64,000 nt of DNA from Microbacteriaceae bacterium VKM Ac-2854 (GTDB lineage: Bacteria > Actinomycetota > Actinomycetes > Actinomycetales > Microbacteriaceae): the NCBI GenBank assembly GCA_013205085.1, contig JABMLH010000004.1, positions 363,248-427,247 on the forward strand, written 5' to 3'. The notes beneath the pieces were generated by a model that searched no databases, had not been told where the DNA came from, and saw only the letters and a program-made list of their open reading frames with translations. Shown piece after piece: positions 25,840 to 33,463 of the stretch (position 1 is the first letter of the stretch; each line of letters begins with the position of its first letter). Position numbers and translations under genes: made by a program.

Positions 25840-26922
25840 CTAGAGGCCGTCGGCGACCGTCGCCGCGACGGCGAGCCAGGCGTCCATCGTGCCGGGATGA
25901 AGGGCACGGACGTCGACGCGGCCGCCCCGGAGCAGAGCCTCGTCGAACGGCACCTCCAGCACGCTCCGGGTGAGGGAGCCGAAGTGCCGATGCAATTGCG
26001 CCTGCACCTCGGGGTCGGAGCCGCCGTCGTCGGAGAGCACGGTCACCGCGGAGCGGACCTTCTCCTCCATCCCGCGCCGGCGCAACGAATCCGCGAGCCA
26101 GGCGGCGCTGGCGCCCGCGTCCTCGTGCATCGTCGAGACGATCACGAGTTGGTCGGCGCGACGGATGGCGGACTCCCACGCGGGCGCGCGCATGTTCGCA
26201 CCGGTGTCGAGCACCAGCAGGCGGTAGAACCGGGTCAGCATGCCGTGCAGTTCACCGAACGAGGCCGCGTCGACGACGGTGTCGGAGCCGGGCTCCTCGT
26301 CGGAGGCGAGCACGTCGAACTGCGAGGTGCCCTGGCTGCGCACGTAGTTGTCCAGGTCGCCGATGCGGGCGGTCTGCGGATCGGCGAAGTGGTCGAGGTC
26401 GCGCAGCAGGTCGACGGAGGTGCGCTGGTGGGTGGGCTGCACGGCGCGCCAGCCGAGGGTGCCCCGACTCTCGTTCGCGTCCCAGGCGAGCACGTAACCG
26501 CCGCGGTGGATGCCGAACGTGGCCGCGAGCAGCAGCGCCGCGGTGGTCTTGTGCGAGCCGCCCTTGGGGTTCACCACGGCGATGGTCTTGGGTCCGAGCA
26601 GGTTGCGCTGCACGCGGACGATGCGTTCGGCATGCTCCCGTTCGGCGCGACCCGGGCCGAGGCGGATGAGCCCGCCGCTGAGCCGACGGAGCCGGGCGCG
26701 GGATCCGCTGGTGGCCGGCGACGGATCCGCGGCCGGCGCCGCGATGAAGTCGTCGATCGTCGGCAGCGGCTGAGGCTGGGCTGCGGGTTCGAGCGCCGCG
26801 ACGCCGGCCGCCTCGGCGCGCTTGGAGCTGGCGCGCGTGGGAAGCAGCGGACCCTCGGAGGCTCGCGGAATCGAATAGGCCGGAGCGGAGCGGTCGTCGT
26901 GGATGCGCACGGGTTCGTTCAT
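25840..26922 (-). CDS. MinD/ParA-like P-loop ATPase
   Basis: A 360-residue protein: a variable, proline-containing N-terminal region (1-110), then a MinD/ParA domain with the deviant Walker A KGGSHKTT (about 121-128), a DANES in place of the usual second loop, and LVLDTGANM as Walker B. Large MinD-like proteins of this form are common in Actinobacteria, sometimes near type VII secretion genes; none are seen here. The role could be placement of a protein complex or secretion; it is not the chromosomal ParA, as no parB or parS is adjacent. Confidence 0.8.
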   Translation of the reverse strand: MNEPVRIHDDRSAPAYSIPRASEGPLLPTRASSKRAEAAGVAALEPAAQPQPLPTIDDFIAAPAADPSPATSGSRARLRRLSGGLIRLGPGRAEREHAERIVRVQRNLLGPKTIAVVNPKGGSHKTTAALLLAATFGIHRGGYVLAWDANESRGTLGWRAVQPTHQRTSVDLLRDLDHFADPQTARIGDLDNYVRSQGTSQFDVLASDEEPGSDTVVDAASFGELHGMLTRFYRLLVLDTGANMRAPAWESAIRRADQLVIVSTMHEDAGASAAWLADSLRRRGMEEKVRSAVTVLSDDGGSDPEVQAQLHRHFGSLTRSVLEVPFDEALLRGGRVDVRALHPGTMDAWLAVAATVADGL

Positions 26923-26978
26923 GACCCGGCCAGGCTAACCCGGTCGCGGCGAAAATGCCACCCGTCCGGGGGTCATCC

Positions 26979-27165
26979 TGTCGGCGGCTCCCGATCGGTC
27001 AGCCGCGGCACGGCGAGTTCGTCGCCGCCGCGGGCCGCGCTGCCAGACGGCGACGGCCTCCGCCGGTCGGCCGACCGCGACGAGCGCCTCGGCGTAGCGG
27101 TCACCCGAGAGGCCGTCCGGTTCGGCCAACCACGCGACCCGGAACGCTTCGCGATCCGCAGGCTA
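26979..27165 (-). pseudogene. Fragment of a broken TPR-like gene
   Basis: One frame reads ADREAFRVAWLAEPDGLSGD then RYAEALVAVGRPAEAVAVWQR, which has the look of a real helical (TPR-like) protein, but runs into a stop on its upstream side at the foot of the hairpin repeat (27173-27234). After WQR the coding pattern continues in another frame as AARGGDELAVPRLTDREPPTG and a stop. The simplest reading is a decayed gene tail with a frameshift and lost 5' end. The family is not recognised. No ribosome site fits. Confidence 0.4.
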
Positions 27166-27172
27166 TCGGCGT

Positions 27173-27234
27173 AACCACGCATCAGACGCGACGACAGCGC
27201 CCCTCGGCGCTGCCGATCCGTCTGATGCGTGGTT
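27173..27234. repeat. Nested hairpin repeat (single copy)
   Basis: Outer arms AACCACGCATCAGACG (27173-27188) and exact complement (27219-27234) enclose an inner stem CAGCGCC/GGCGCTG. It lies nine bases from the stop of the membrane protein gene at 27243 and abuts the truncated gene fragment on its left. Confidence 0.75.
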
Positions 27235-27242
27235 GGCGCGGA

Positions 27243-27872
27243 TCACACCGCGGCGAGCGCCGCCCGATCCACCCGACGGTGGAAGCGCATGCCGGCCAGT
27301 CCGCCCAGCAAGGCACCGACCAAAGTCACCGCCGCCGCGGCGAGCGCCGTCACGATCGCGGCGACCGTCTCGTCCCCGGCGTCGAGCGGGATCCGCGGGA
27401 AGCCGCTGACGACACCGAGTAGGCCGGATCCGGCCCCGCCGAACGCGCCGACCACGGCCACCACGATCGCGAAGACGATGGCCCACACCCACACGGCGAT
27501 GCCTTGGCGCAGGCCGTTGAAGCGCGCCATCCGCCCGGCGACGTAGCCGCCGCAGTAGTAGGCGAGCAACAGCACAACGAGCAGCACGATCGCGCCGACC
27601 CAGCCCGCGGGTTCGGTGTCGGTCGCGCCGGCGATGCCGACGCCCGCGGCGGTGACCACCGCGATCAGGATGACGGCGAGCCCGGTCGCGGCCAGCCAGC
27701 CGAAGAAGGCGCAGCCGACCTTGACCCCGCCGAAGCGCTCGCGCTCGCGCTGCGACATCTGCTTGCGCACGGCGTCGCGCTCCTGGCGGGCCGCCGCGGG
27801 ATCGGCCTCGAGCCGATGCGCCGGCTCCGGCTCCGGCTCCACGATCGGCTCGGTACTGTTCGGATCCGTCAT
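27243..27872 (-). CDS. Multi-pass membrane protein, unknown function
   Basis: A 209-residue protein: an acidic, charged N-terminal 50 residues (EPEPEPAHRLEADPAAARQERD), then four hydrophobic segments (about 55-80, 88-110, 122-150, 165-192) and a short basic end. The AYYCGGYVAGRMARF segment resembles the glycine-rich helices of TIGR04086/YrzE-like membrane proteins, a weak resemblance only. ATG 27872 has GAGGAGGA upstream. The promoter region it shares with the divergent SDR gene is filled with a 44-bp tandem repeat. Confidence 0.75.
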   Translation of the reverse strand: MTDPNSTEPIVEPEPEPAHRLEADPAAARQERDAVRKQMSQRERERFGGVKVGCAFFGWLAATGLAVILIAVVTAAGVGIAGATDTEPAGWVGAIVLLVVLLLAYYCGGYVAGRMARFNGLRQGIAVWVWAIVFAIVVAVVGAFGGAGSGLLGVVSGFPRIPLDAGDETVAAIVTALAAAAVTLVGALLGGLAGMRFHRRVDRAALAAV

Positions 27873-27937
27873 GCGATTCCTCCTCGCGCCGACACCGATG
27901 TGCCGTTGTGCCCAGTCAACGCCACCTCGGCGTGCCC

Positions 27938-28102
27938 GTCGCGGGATTGACTTCGTCAACCCCTCGCCCCGCTGCGTCCCGGTCGCGGGATCGACTTCGT
28001 CAACCCCTCGCCCCGCTGCGTCCCCGTCGCGGGATCGACTTCGTCAACCCCTCGCCCCGCTGCGTCCCGGTCGAGGGATTGACTTCGTCAACCCCTCGCC
28101 CC
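27938..28102. repeat. 44-bp tandem repeat array, about 3.8 units, in a divergent promoter
   Basis: Units begin at 27938, 27982, 28026 and 28070 (last incomplete). Each begins GTCGCGGGATYGACTTCGTC and contains a small hairpin (TTGAC-TTC-GTCAA flanked by GGG/CCC). Units differ at only a few bases. There are no unique spacers. The array lies between the divergent starts of a membrane protein (27872) and an SDR gene (28131). Confidence 0.9.
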
Positions 28103-28130
28103 TTCCGCCGGCAATCGCTCGAATGGATGC

Positions 28131-28970
28131 ATGACTCCCGAATCCCCGCAGCAGACCCCGCCCGGCACCGAGTCCGCGCTCACCCCGCTCGCCGACCACG
28201 GGGAGCACAGCTACGTGGGCTCCGGCCGGCTCCAGGGCAAGGTGGCCGTGATCACCGGTGCCGACAGCGGCATCGGCAAGGCCGTCGCCATCGCCTTCGC
28301 CCGGGAGGGTGCGGACGTCGCGATCGCGTACCTGAACGAGCACGAGGACGCGGAGGACACGGCACGCTGGGTGCGCGAGGCCGGCCGCACCGCCGTCCTG
28401 CTGCCGGGCGACCTGACGGATCCCGCGCAGTGCCGCGCCCTGATCGCGGATGCGGTCGACTCACTCGGTCGCCTCGACGTCCTGGTCAGCAACGCGGCGT
28501 TCCAGATGACCCGCGAATCCCTCGCCGAGATCCCCGACGAGGAGTGGGACCGCACCATCGCCACGAACCTCAGCGCCTACTTCCACCTGGCCAAAGCCGC
28601 CGAGCCGCACCTCGGCGCCGGCGGATCGATCATCGCGACCAGCTCGGTGCAGTCGGATCAGCCCTCCTACCAGCTGCTCCCGTACGCCGCCACGAAGTCG
28701 GCGATGCTCAGCCTCACCGCCTCGTTGGCGCAGATGCTCGGCGCGAAGGGCATCCGCGTGAACGCCGTGGCGCCCGGCCCGATCTGGACCCCGCTCATCC
28801 CCGCCACCATGCCTCCCGAGAAGGTCGCGAGCTTCGGCGAGAACGTGCCGCTCGGGCGCCCGGGCCAGCCGGCGGAGGTCGCACCGGCCTACGTGCTGCT
28901 CGCCTCCGACGAGGGCAGCTACATCTCGGGGGCCACGATCGCCGTCACCGGCGGCAAGCCGATCCTCTGA
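28131..28970 (+). CDS. SDR family oxidoreductase
   Basis: A 279-residue short-chain dehydrogenase with an N-terminal extension of about 35 residues, as in the YghA/GsiB-type group. It shows the NAD(P) motif TGADSGIG, the SNAAF structural motif, catalytic Ser in ATSSVQSD and YAATK (Tyr-x3-Lys), then PGPIWTPLIP. These enzymes oxidise or reduce alcohols and aldehydes and are often stress-linked. No clear ribosome site lies before ATG 28131; it starts 29 bp beyond the tandem repeat array. Confidence 0.9.
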   Translation: MTPESPQQTPPGTESALTPLADHGEHSYVGSGRLQGKVAVITGADSGIGKAVAIAFAREGADVAIAYLNEHEDAEDTARWVREAGRTAVLLPGDLTDPAQCRALIADAVDSLGRLDVLVSNAAFQMTRESLAEIPDEEWDRTIATNLSAYFHLAKAAEPHLGAGGSIIATSSVQSDQPSYQLLPYAATKSAMLSLTASLAQMLGAKGIRVNAVAPGPIWTPLIPATMPPEKVASFGENVPLGRPGQPAEVAPAYVLLASDEGSYISGATIAVTGGKPIL

Positions 28971-29031
28971 AAGGCATGGCGATCCTGCACCGGAGAGCCA
29001 CGGCCGTCATCGAGCGGGTAAGTTCGCGGTA

Positions 29032-30120
29032 GTGACTGTTCACATCCGCTCGATCGAGACCGCCGTGCCCGAGACGGTGCTGAGGCAGGCGGATGCGCGC
29101 GAGCTGTTCGCCCGCCAGGCGGGCGTGTCCCGGCTCGGCGCGCGGCTGATCGGCGCGGCGTTCGACGCCTCGGCGATCGACACCCGGCACACCGTCGTCG
29201 CCGAGCTCGCGGGCGGGGTCGGCGCGCTGCTCGCGGATGGCGAGGTGCGCAATCCGAGCACGGCCACCCGCAACGCGATCTACCGGACGCAGGCACCCCG
29301 ATTGTTCCTGCCGGCGGCGGAGCGCGCCCTCGCCGCCTCCGGGTTCGAGCCCGAGCAGGTCACGCACGTGATCACCGTCTCCTGCACGGGCTTCTACTCC
29401 CCCGGACCCGACTACGAGCTGGTGCGCGGCCTCGGCCTGAGCCCCGCGACGCAGCGCTTCCACCTCGGCTTTATGGGGTGCTACGGCGCGTTCCCGGCCC
29501 TACGCGCTGCGGCGGCGTTCTGCGAGGCGGATGCGGACGCGGTGGTGCTGATCGCCTGCGTCGAGGTGTGCACGATCCACCTGCGCAGCTCGAACGACCC
29601 GGAGCAGATCGTGGCGACCTCGGTGTTCGCCGACGGGGCGGCCGCCGCGATCGTCACGGCGCGGCCGGCGCCGGCGGGGGCGCCGGTGCTCGAGATCGAA
29701 CGCCTGGAGTCGGTGCTCACGCCCGACGGCGAGAACGAGATGGCGTGGACGATCGGCGACCACGGTTTCGAGATGCGGCTGTCGACGTACGTGCCCAGCA
29801 TCATCGGGCGGTACATCACCGGCGCGCTGGAGCCGCTGCTCGGCGACGAGCCGGCGCCCGATGTACCGCTCTGGGCCGTGCATCCGGGCGGGCGCAGCAT
29901 CCTCGACAAGGTGCAGGCCGCGCTGGAGCTGAGCGACGAGCAGCTCACGCCGTCGCGGGAGGTGCTGCGGCGCTTCGGCAACATGTCCAGCGCGACGGTG
30001 CTGTTCATCCTGCGCGACCTCCTCGCCGGGTCGGGCACGGAACCCGAGCGCGTCGGCGCGATGGCGTTCGGGCCGGGGCTCACGGTGGAGACGGGGATGT
30101 TCGTCAGGAGGCGCGCGTGA
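29032..30120 (+). CDS. Type III polyketide synthase (chalcone/stilbene synthase family)
   Basis: A 362-residue condensing enzyme. The catalytic triad is visible: Cys150 in GFMGCYGAFP, His284 in AVHPGG and Asn317 in GNMSSATV. It elongates an acyl-CoA starter with malonyl-CoA and cyclises the product to an alkylresorcinol, alkylpyrone or similar; the starter cannot be told. GTG 29032 is the likely start with a weak ribosome site. It overlaps a methyltransferase gene by GTGA, which overlaps a small membrane protein gene by ATGA: a tight three-gene operon of lipid-polyketide type. Confidence 0.93.
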   Translation: MTVHIRSIETAVPETVLRQADARELFARQAGVSRLGARLIGAAFDASAIDTRHTVVAELAGGVGALLADGEVRNPSTATRNAIYRTQAPRLFLPAAERALAASGFEPEQVTHVITVSCTGFYSPGPDYELVRGLGLSPATQRFHLGFMGCYGAFPALRAAAAFCEADADAVVLIACVEVCTIHLRSSNDPEQIVATSVFADGAAAAIVTARPAPAGAPVLEIERLESVLTPDGENEMAWTIGDHGFEMRLSTYVPSIIGRYITGALEPLLGDEPAPDVPLWAVHPGGRSILDKVQAALELSDEQLTPSREVLRRFGNMSSATVLFILRDLLAGSGTEPERVGAMAFGPGLTVETGMFVRRRA

Positions 30121-30782
30121 GGCGCTCGACGCAGCCGGAGCTGATGGACGACCCGGAGTGCGATCCGGCGCGATTGGATCGCACCTACGCGCAGTTCCGC
30201 ACAGTGAACGCGCTGGTCTCCGGGTGGCGCCGGGTCTACCGCTCCCGCCTGCGACCGCGGCTGGAACGCGACCGGGAGAACACCCTGCTCGACATCGGTT
30301 TCGGCGGCGGCGACGTGCCACGAGCGCTGGCGGGCTGGGCCCGGCGGGACGGATTCGCGCTGCAGGTGACCGCGATCGATCCGGATCCGCGTGCGCACGC
30401 GTTCGTCTCCGCTCAGCCGCCCACGCCGGGTGTGCACTTCGAGCGGGCGTCGAGCGCGGAGCTCGACGGTCGGTTCGATCTGGTGACCTCGAACCACGTA
30501 CTGCACCACCTCGATCCGGCGGGGCTCGACGAGCTGTTGGCCGACAGCGAGCGGCTGGGCCGATACTGCGTGCACAACGACCTCGCCCGCTCCCGCGTCG
30601 CGTACTCGGCGTATTCCGTGGCGACCCGACCGCTGCGGCGCGGATCCTTCTTGCACGACGACGGCGCCCTCTCCATCCGCCGCAGCTTCACGGCCGCCGA
30701 GCTGCGTGCCGCGGCGCCGGGCTGGCGGGTCGAGACGCTCGCTCCCTACCGGCTGCTGCTGAGCCACGAGGAGTCGCGATGA
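30117..30782 (+). CDS. Class I SAM-dependent methyltransferase
   Basis: A 221-residue methyltransferase: LLDIGFGGGDVPRAL (SAM motif I, about 57-71), an acidic strand end AIDPDPRA, and SNHVLHHLDP as motif IV. GTG 30117 overlaps the polyketide synthase stop and has AGGAGG six bases upstream, a strong site. By position it probably methylates the polyketide product, as in bacterial phenolic-lipid clusters (inference from context). Confidence 0.9.
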   Translation: MRRSTQPELMDDPECDPARLDRTYAQFRTVNALVSGWRRVYRSRLRPRLERDRENTLLDIGFGGGDVPRALAGWARRDGFALQVTAIDPDPRAHAFVSAQPPTPGVHFERASSAELDGRFDLVTSNHVLHHLDPAGLDELLADSERLGRYCVHNDLARSRVAYSAYSVATRPLRRGSFLHDDGALSIRRSFTAAELRAAAPGWRVETLAPYRLLLSHEESR

Positions 30783-31108
30783 GGGCCGGAACCGCGCTGA
30801 TGACCGCCGCGACCGTGAGCTACACCGCGAACTGCGCGCTCGGCACTGCCGTCGCCACCGGCGCCGTGCATACCGGGCGCTGGCACTGGACCCACCACGC
30901 GCTCTACATCTGCACGTCGACGCTCACCGCCGCCGCCGCGACGGCGCTGCTCGCCGAGAAGCGGCCGGCGGGCCGCGCGCTGCTCCCCGCTTCCGTGCCC
31001 CTCGCGATCATCCCGTTCGCCGGCACCCACGGCCGCCGCCACCCCGTGATCGCCCTCGCCGCCGCCCCCTTCATCGCCCTCGCCCTGGCGAAGTCCCTCC
31101 GCGACTAG
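30779..31108 (+). CDS. Small membrane protein in the polyketide operon
   Basis: A 109-residue protein with three hydrophobic segments (about 5-25, 40-60, 70-105), a HTGRWHWTHHALY stretch between the first two, and conserved-looking THGRRHP before the last. It starts by ATGA overlap with the methyltransferase gene and has GAGGAG upstream. No family recognised; its place suggests a membrane role in handling a lipid product. Confidence 0.75.
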   Translation: MRAGTALMTAATVSYTANCALGTAVATGAVHTGRWHWTHHALYICTSTLTAAAATALLAEKRPAGRALLPASVPLAIIPFAGTHGRRHPVIALAAAPFIALALAKSLRD

Positions 31109-31119
31109 CCCCAGCCTGA

Positions 31120-31166
31120 AAGGGTTGTCACTTTGTCCGCAACCACCGGACAAAGTGACAACCCTT
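31120..31166. repeat. Intergenic hairpin repeat, family 1 copy B (variant)
   Basis: Perfect 20-base arms, AAGGGTTGTCACTTTGTCCG and complement, around 7 bases. Shares GGGTTGTCACT with the other family 1 copies but has TTTGTCCG instead of CCGTCCC, changed compensatorily in both arms. It follows the polyketide operon. Confidence 0.8.
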
Positions 31167-31182
31167 CCGCGAGAATCCCCCT

Positions 31183-31980
31183 ATGGAGTTCCTCGATGTG
31201 CTGCGACGACGCAAGACGACCAACGGGCCGTTCCTCCCCGATCCCGTGTCCGAGGAGCATCAGCGCCTGCTGATGGAGGTCGCCGGCCGCGCGCCCTCGC
31301 AGCTGAACAGCCAGCCGTGGCGCTTCGTGATCGTGGAGGAGCGCGAGACGATCGACGCGATCGCCACGATCAGCGGCTCCAGCATGACCACCGCGATGAG
31401 CAACGGAACCTTCTTCGAGCGCTACAAGCCCTACTTCCGCTTCAGTGCGGAGGAGATGGAGACCCGGCGCGACGGCATGCTCTTCGACAAGCTGCCGGCT
31501 CCGCTGCGGCCGTTCACGAAGCAGGTGTTCACCAAGCGCGGCCAGTTCCTGATGAACTCATTGCGCGTGCCGCAGACCCTGGGCGAGGAGAACCGCAAGC
31601 TCGTCGCCGGCTCGCCCCTCCTGCTGGGCGTGATGCTCGACCGGGCCGAGTACCGGCCGGGTGAACTCTCCTCGTTCTACTCCGTCTTCAGCATGGGCGC
31701 GGCGATGGAGAACGTCTGGCTCACCACCGGCGAGATCGGGATGGGGATCCAGTTCGTCTCGTTCCCGATGGAGGTGCCGGGCGCCTGGGAGAAGATCGTC
31801 GCGCTGCTCGGTGTGCCGGACGAGCTGGAGCTGATGGCCGTCTACCGGCTCGGTTACCTGCCGAAGGAGCAGCGCCGGCCCGCCATCGACTGGTCATCGC
31901 ACCAGCGCAAGCTGCCGTCGCAGTACGTCTTCCGCGGCACCTGCGCGACGCCGCAGACGGGCTGGGACGGCGCAGAATGA
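31183..31980 (+). CDS. Nitroreductase family protein
   Basis: A 265-residue FMN-dependent oxidoreductase fold: [10 protein letters not shown] at the N-terminus (phosphate contacts), [14 protein letters not shown], and [17 protein letters not shown] in the middle. Longer than minimal nitroreductases, with a 40-residue insert around [17 protein letters not shown]. It probably reduces nitro compounds or quinones with NAD(P)H; true substrate unknown. Preceded by a hairpin repeat 17 bp upstream. Confidence 0.88.
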   Translation: MEFLDVLRRRKTTNGPFLPDPVSEEHQRLLMEVAGRAPSQLNSQPWRFVIVEERETIDAIATISGSSMTTAMSNGTFFERYKPYFRFSAEEMETRRDGMLFDKLPAPLRPFTKQVFTKRGQFLMNSLRVPQTLGEENRKLVAGSPLLLGVMLDRAEYRPGELSSFYSVFSMGAAMENVWLTTGEIGMGIQFVSFPMEVPGAWEKIVALLGVPDELELMAVYRLGYLPKEQRRPAIDWSSHQRKLPSQYVFRGTCATPQTGWDGAE

Positions 31981-32084
31981 TGTCAACCCGGTTGGTCATT
32001 TTTGTCGCCCTGGATCGGCTCGGTACGGTGAATCCGACGTTCCGCCCCTAGTCCTCCTGCGGATCGCGTGAAAGGACGACCGGC

Positions 32085-32399
32085 GTGGCCACCCTCATCT
32101 ACGGACCGCAGAATCTGCACGTCGAGTTCGACGAACGTGTGCTGGCGCACGTGAAGGTCGCGGTGCTGGCCAAGCTGCGCCGCTCCGAGTCGTTCTCGCT
32201 CTCGTGGGTCGAGGGTGAGTCGGCCGGGCACGGTCGCAGCTCGATCTGGCTGAACCCTGCCGTGCCGCTGCAGTTCCGCTTCCGCGAGCGCAGCCGTCAG
32301 CGCCTGAACCGCGCGTGGGTCGAGGAGATGCTCCAGTCCGCCAACCTGCACGGCGAACTCACCATCGGCCCGGAGCCCGCGCCCGCGCCCGAGAACTAG
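32085..32399 (+). CDS. DUF7882 family small protein
   Basis: A 104-residue protein starting (GTG) ATLIYGPQNLHVEFDERVLAHVKVAV, with FSLSWVEGES...SSIWLNPAVPLQFRF and W.EEML. These features define a Microbacteriaceae family often mislabelled 'ATP-dependent DNA ligase' and now DUF7882; there are no ligase motifs. A second member lies at 47090. AAAGGA is eight bases upstream. Function unknown. Confidence 0.85.
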   Translation: MATLIYGPQNLHVEFDERVLAHVKVAVLAKLRRSESFSLSWVEGESAGHGRSSIWLNPAVPLQFRFRERSRQRLNRAWVEEMLQSANLHGELTIGPEPAPAPEN

Positions 32400-32400
32400 G

Positions 32401-32445
32401 GGGTCGTCACTCCGTCCCGCCGTCCGCGGGACGGAGCGACAACCC
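32401..32445. repeat. Intergenic hairpin repeat, family 1 copy C
   Basis: Twenty-base arms (GGGTCGTCACTCCGTCCCGC and near complement, 18 of 20 pairs) around five bases. It fills the gap between the convergent DUF7882 gene and the 111-residue protein gene, starting one base past the stop. Confidence 0.8.
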
Positions 32446-32448
32446 GCT

Positions 32449-32784
32449 CTACGCGCGCAGCTCGTCGTCGAGGTCGGGCATCAGGTCGTCCTCGACCGCG
32501 GTGTGCACCGGGGCGGCGCGGGCGATCAGCGCCGGGAAGGACGGCATCGGGAACTCCGAGTCGTCGACCGAGCTCGCCTCGCCGTCGATGTCGACGATCT
32601 CCATCTGCGTCGCGGGGCCGAGCAGGATGGTGTGGTGCAGGATCGAGCCGTTCGCCTCGAGGGCCGGTACATCGACCGCGGCGCTGGTGCCGAGTCTGAC
32701 CACGTCCGCGGCATAGCCCATCACCGCCGTCGCCACCGTTTCACTGGTGACCAAGCTGGAGCCGTCGTACATGATGCGTCGCAT
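32449..32784 (-). CDS. Hypothetical 111-residue protein
   Basis: Starts MRRIMYDGSSLVTSETVATA, with a short beta-rich body (LHHTILLGPATQMEIVDIDGEA) and an acidic tail. The layout (YDG..L.T...A.A...YA near the N-terminus, LLGP..Q..IV near the middle) is typical of small uncharacterised Microbacteriaceae proteins found beside DUF7882 genes. AGG lies eight bases before ATG 32784. No function can be given. Confidence 0.75.
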   Translation of the reverse strand: MRRIMYDGSSLVTSETVATAVMGYAADVVRLGTSAAVDVPALEANGSILHHTILLGPATQMEIVDIDGEASSVDDSEFPMPSFPALIARAAPVHTAVEDDLMPDLDDELRA

Positions 32785-32831
32785 AGGCCAACCTAAGCAG
32801 TCAGGCGGATCGGGCGTCAGCCCTTGTGCGC

Positions 32832-33446
32832 TCAGGAACCGACCCGTACAGGCGCGACGCCGGCGTCGCGCAGCGCCAGTTCGGCCAGTGCTCGGATGGT
32901 CGGCGGATGCGCAGCACGCCAGCCCTGCACCACGTCGCCACCCAGCGCGAGCAGCGTCGCCGCATCCGCTGTCGTGAGGGCGCGGACGGCGAGCAGTTCG
33001 AGCCCGCCCGGAGCCGCGGCCACCCGCTTGATCTCGGCAGCGCCGCGAGCGAAGGCCACCCGGCGGCGCAGCCACACCAGCAGAACGATCGCGATCGGCA
33101 GCAGCGCGATCAGCAGCCCGAGCGCGACGGAGACACCGTTGATCAGCGCCTGCTGATCGCGGCCCGCCTGCGCGAGGGCCGCCCCGGCTGCACTCGCCTG
33201 CGCGAACGGCGAAGCAGCCGCGCCACCGAGGAGCGGGATCCCGCCGAGCGCGTCGGACGCATCCGTCATCGTGCCCGCGAAGTCCTCTCCCGCTCCCTCC
33301 AGCCCGCGGCCCAGCGACGCGGTGCTGCCGACGAGCGCGCCGACCGTGCAGCCCACCAGCGCCGAGAGCACGATGGCGGCCAACGCGGTCGCGTCGGCGG
33401 CGAGCTGCCGGGCGCGGGGACGGGGATACGCGGAGTAGATCTGCAT
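32832..33446 (-). CDS. Membrane protein, unknown function
   Basis: A 204-residue protein with hydrophobic helices at about 18-40 and 108-130, separated by a Gly/Ala-rich extracytoplasmic stretch (50-100), and a cytoplasmic Ala-rich C-terminal part ending in a possible ALAELALRDAGVAP. No recognised family. The N-terminus (MQIYSAYPRPRARQLAADATAL) is basic. It is downstream of the DUF475 gene on the same strand, 17 bp away, likely one transcript. Confidence 0.75.
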   Translation of the reverse strand: MQIYSAYPRPRARQLAADATALAAIVLSALVGCTVGALVGSTASLGRGLEGAGEDFAGTMTDASDALGGIPLLGGAAASPFAQASAAGAALAQAGRDQQALINGVSVALGLLIALLPIAIVLLVWLRRRVAFARGAAEIKRVAAAPGGLELLAVRALTTADAATLLALGGDVVQGWRAAHPPTIRALAELALRDAGVAPVRVGS

Positions 33447-33463
33447 GGCCCGAGTCTCTCGGC

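Noticed and set aside
25840..26922. Chromosome partition ParA
   Set aside because: It lacks a ParB partner and parS sites and has a long variable N-terminal region; called MinD/ParA-like only.
27938..28102. Possible CRISPR array
   Set aside because: The 44-bp units follow each other without unique spacers, and no cas gene is nearby.
32085..32399. ATP-dependent DNA ligase label
   Set aside because: The 104-residue protein has no nucleotidyltransferase motif; the label often attached to this family is not supported.
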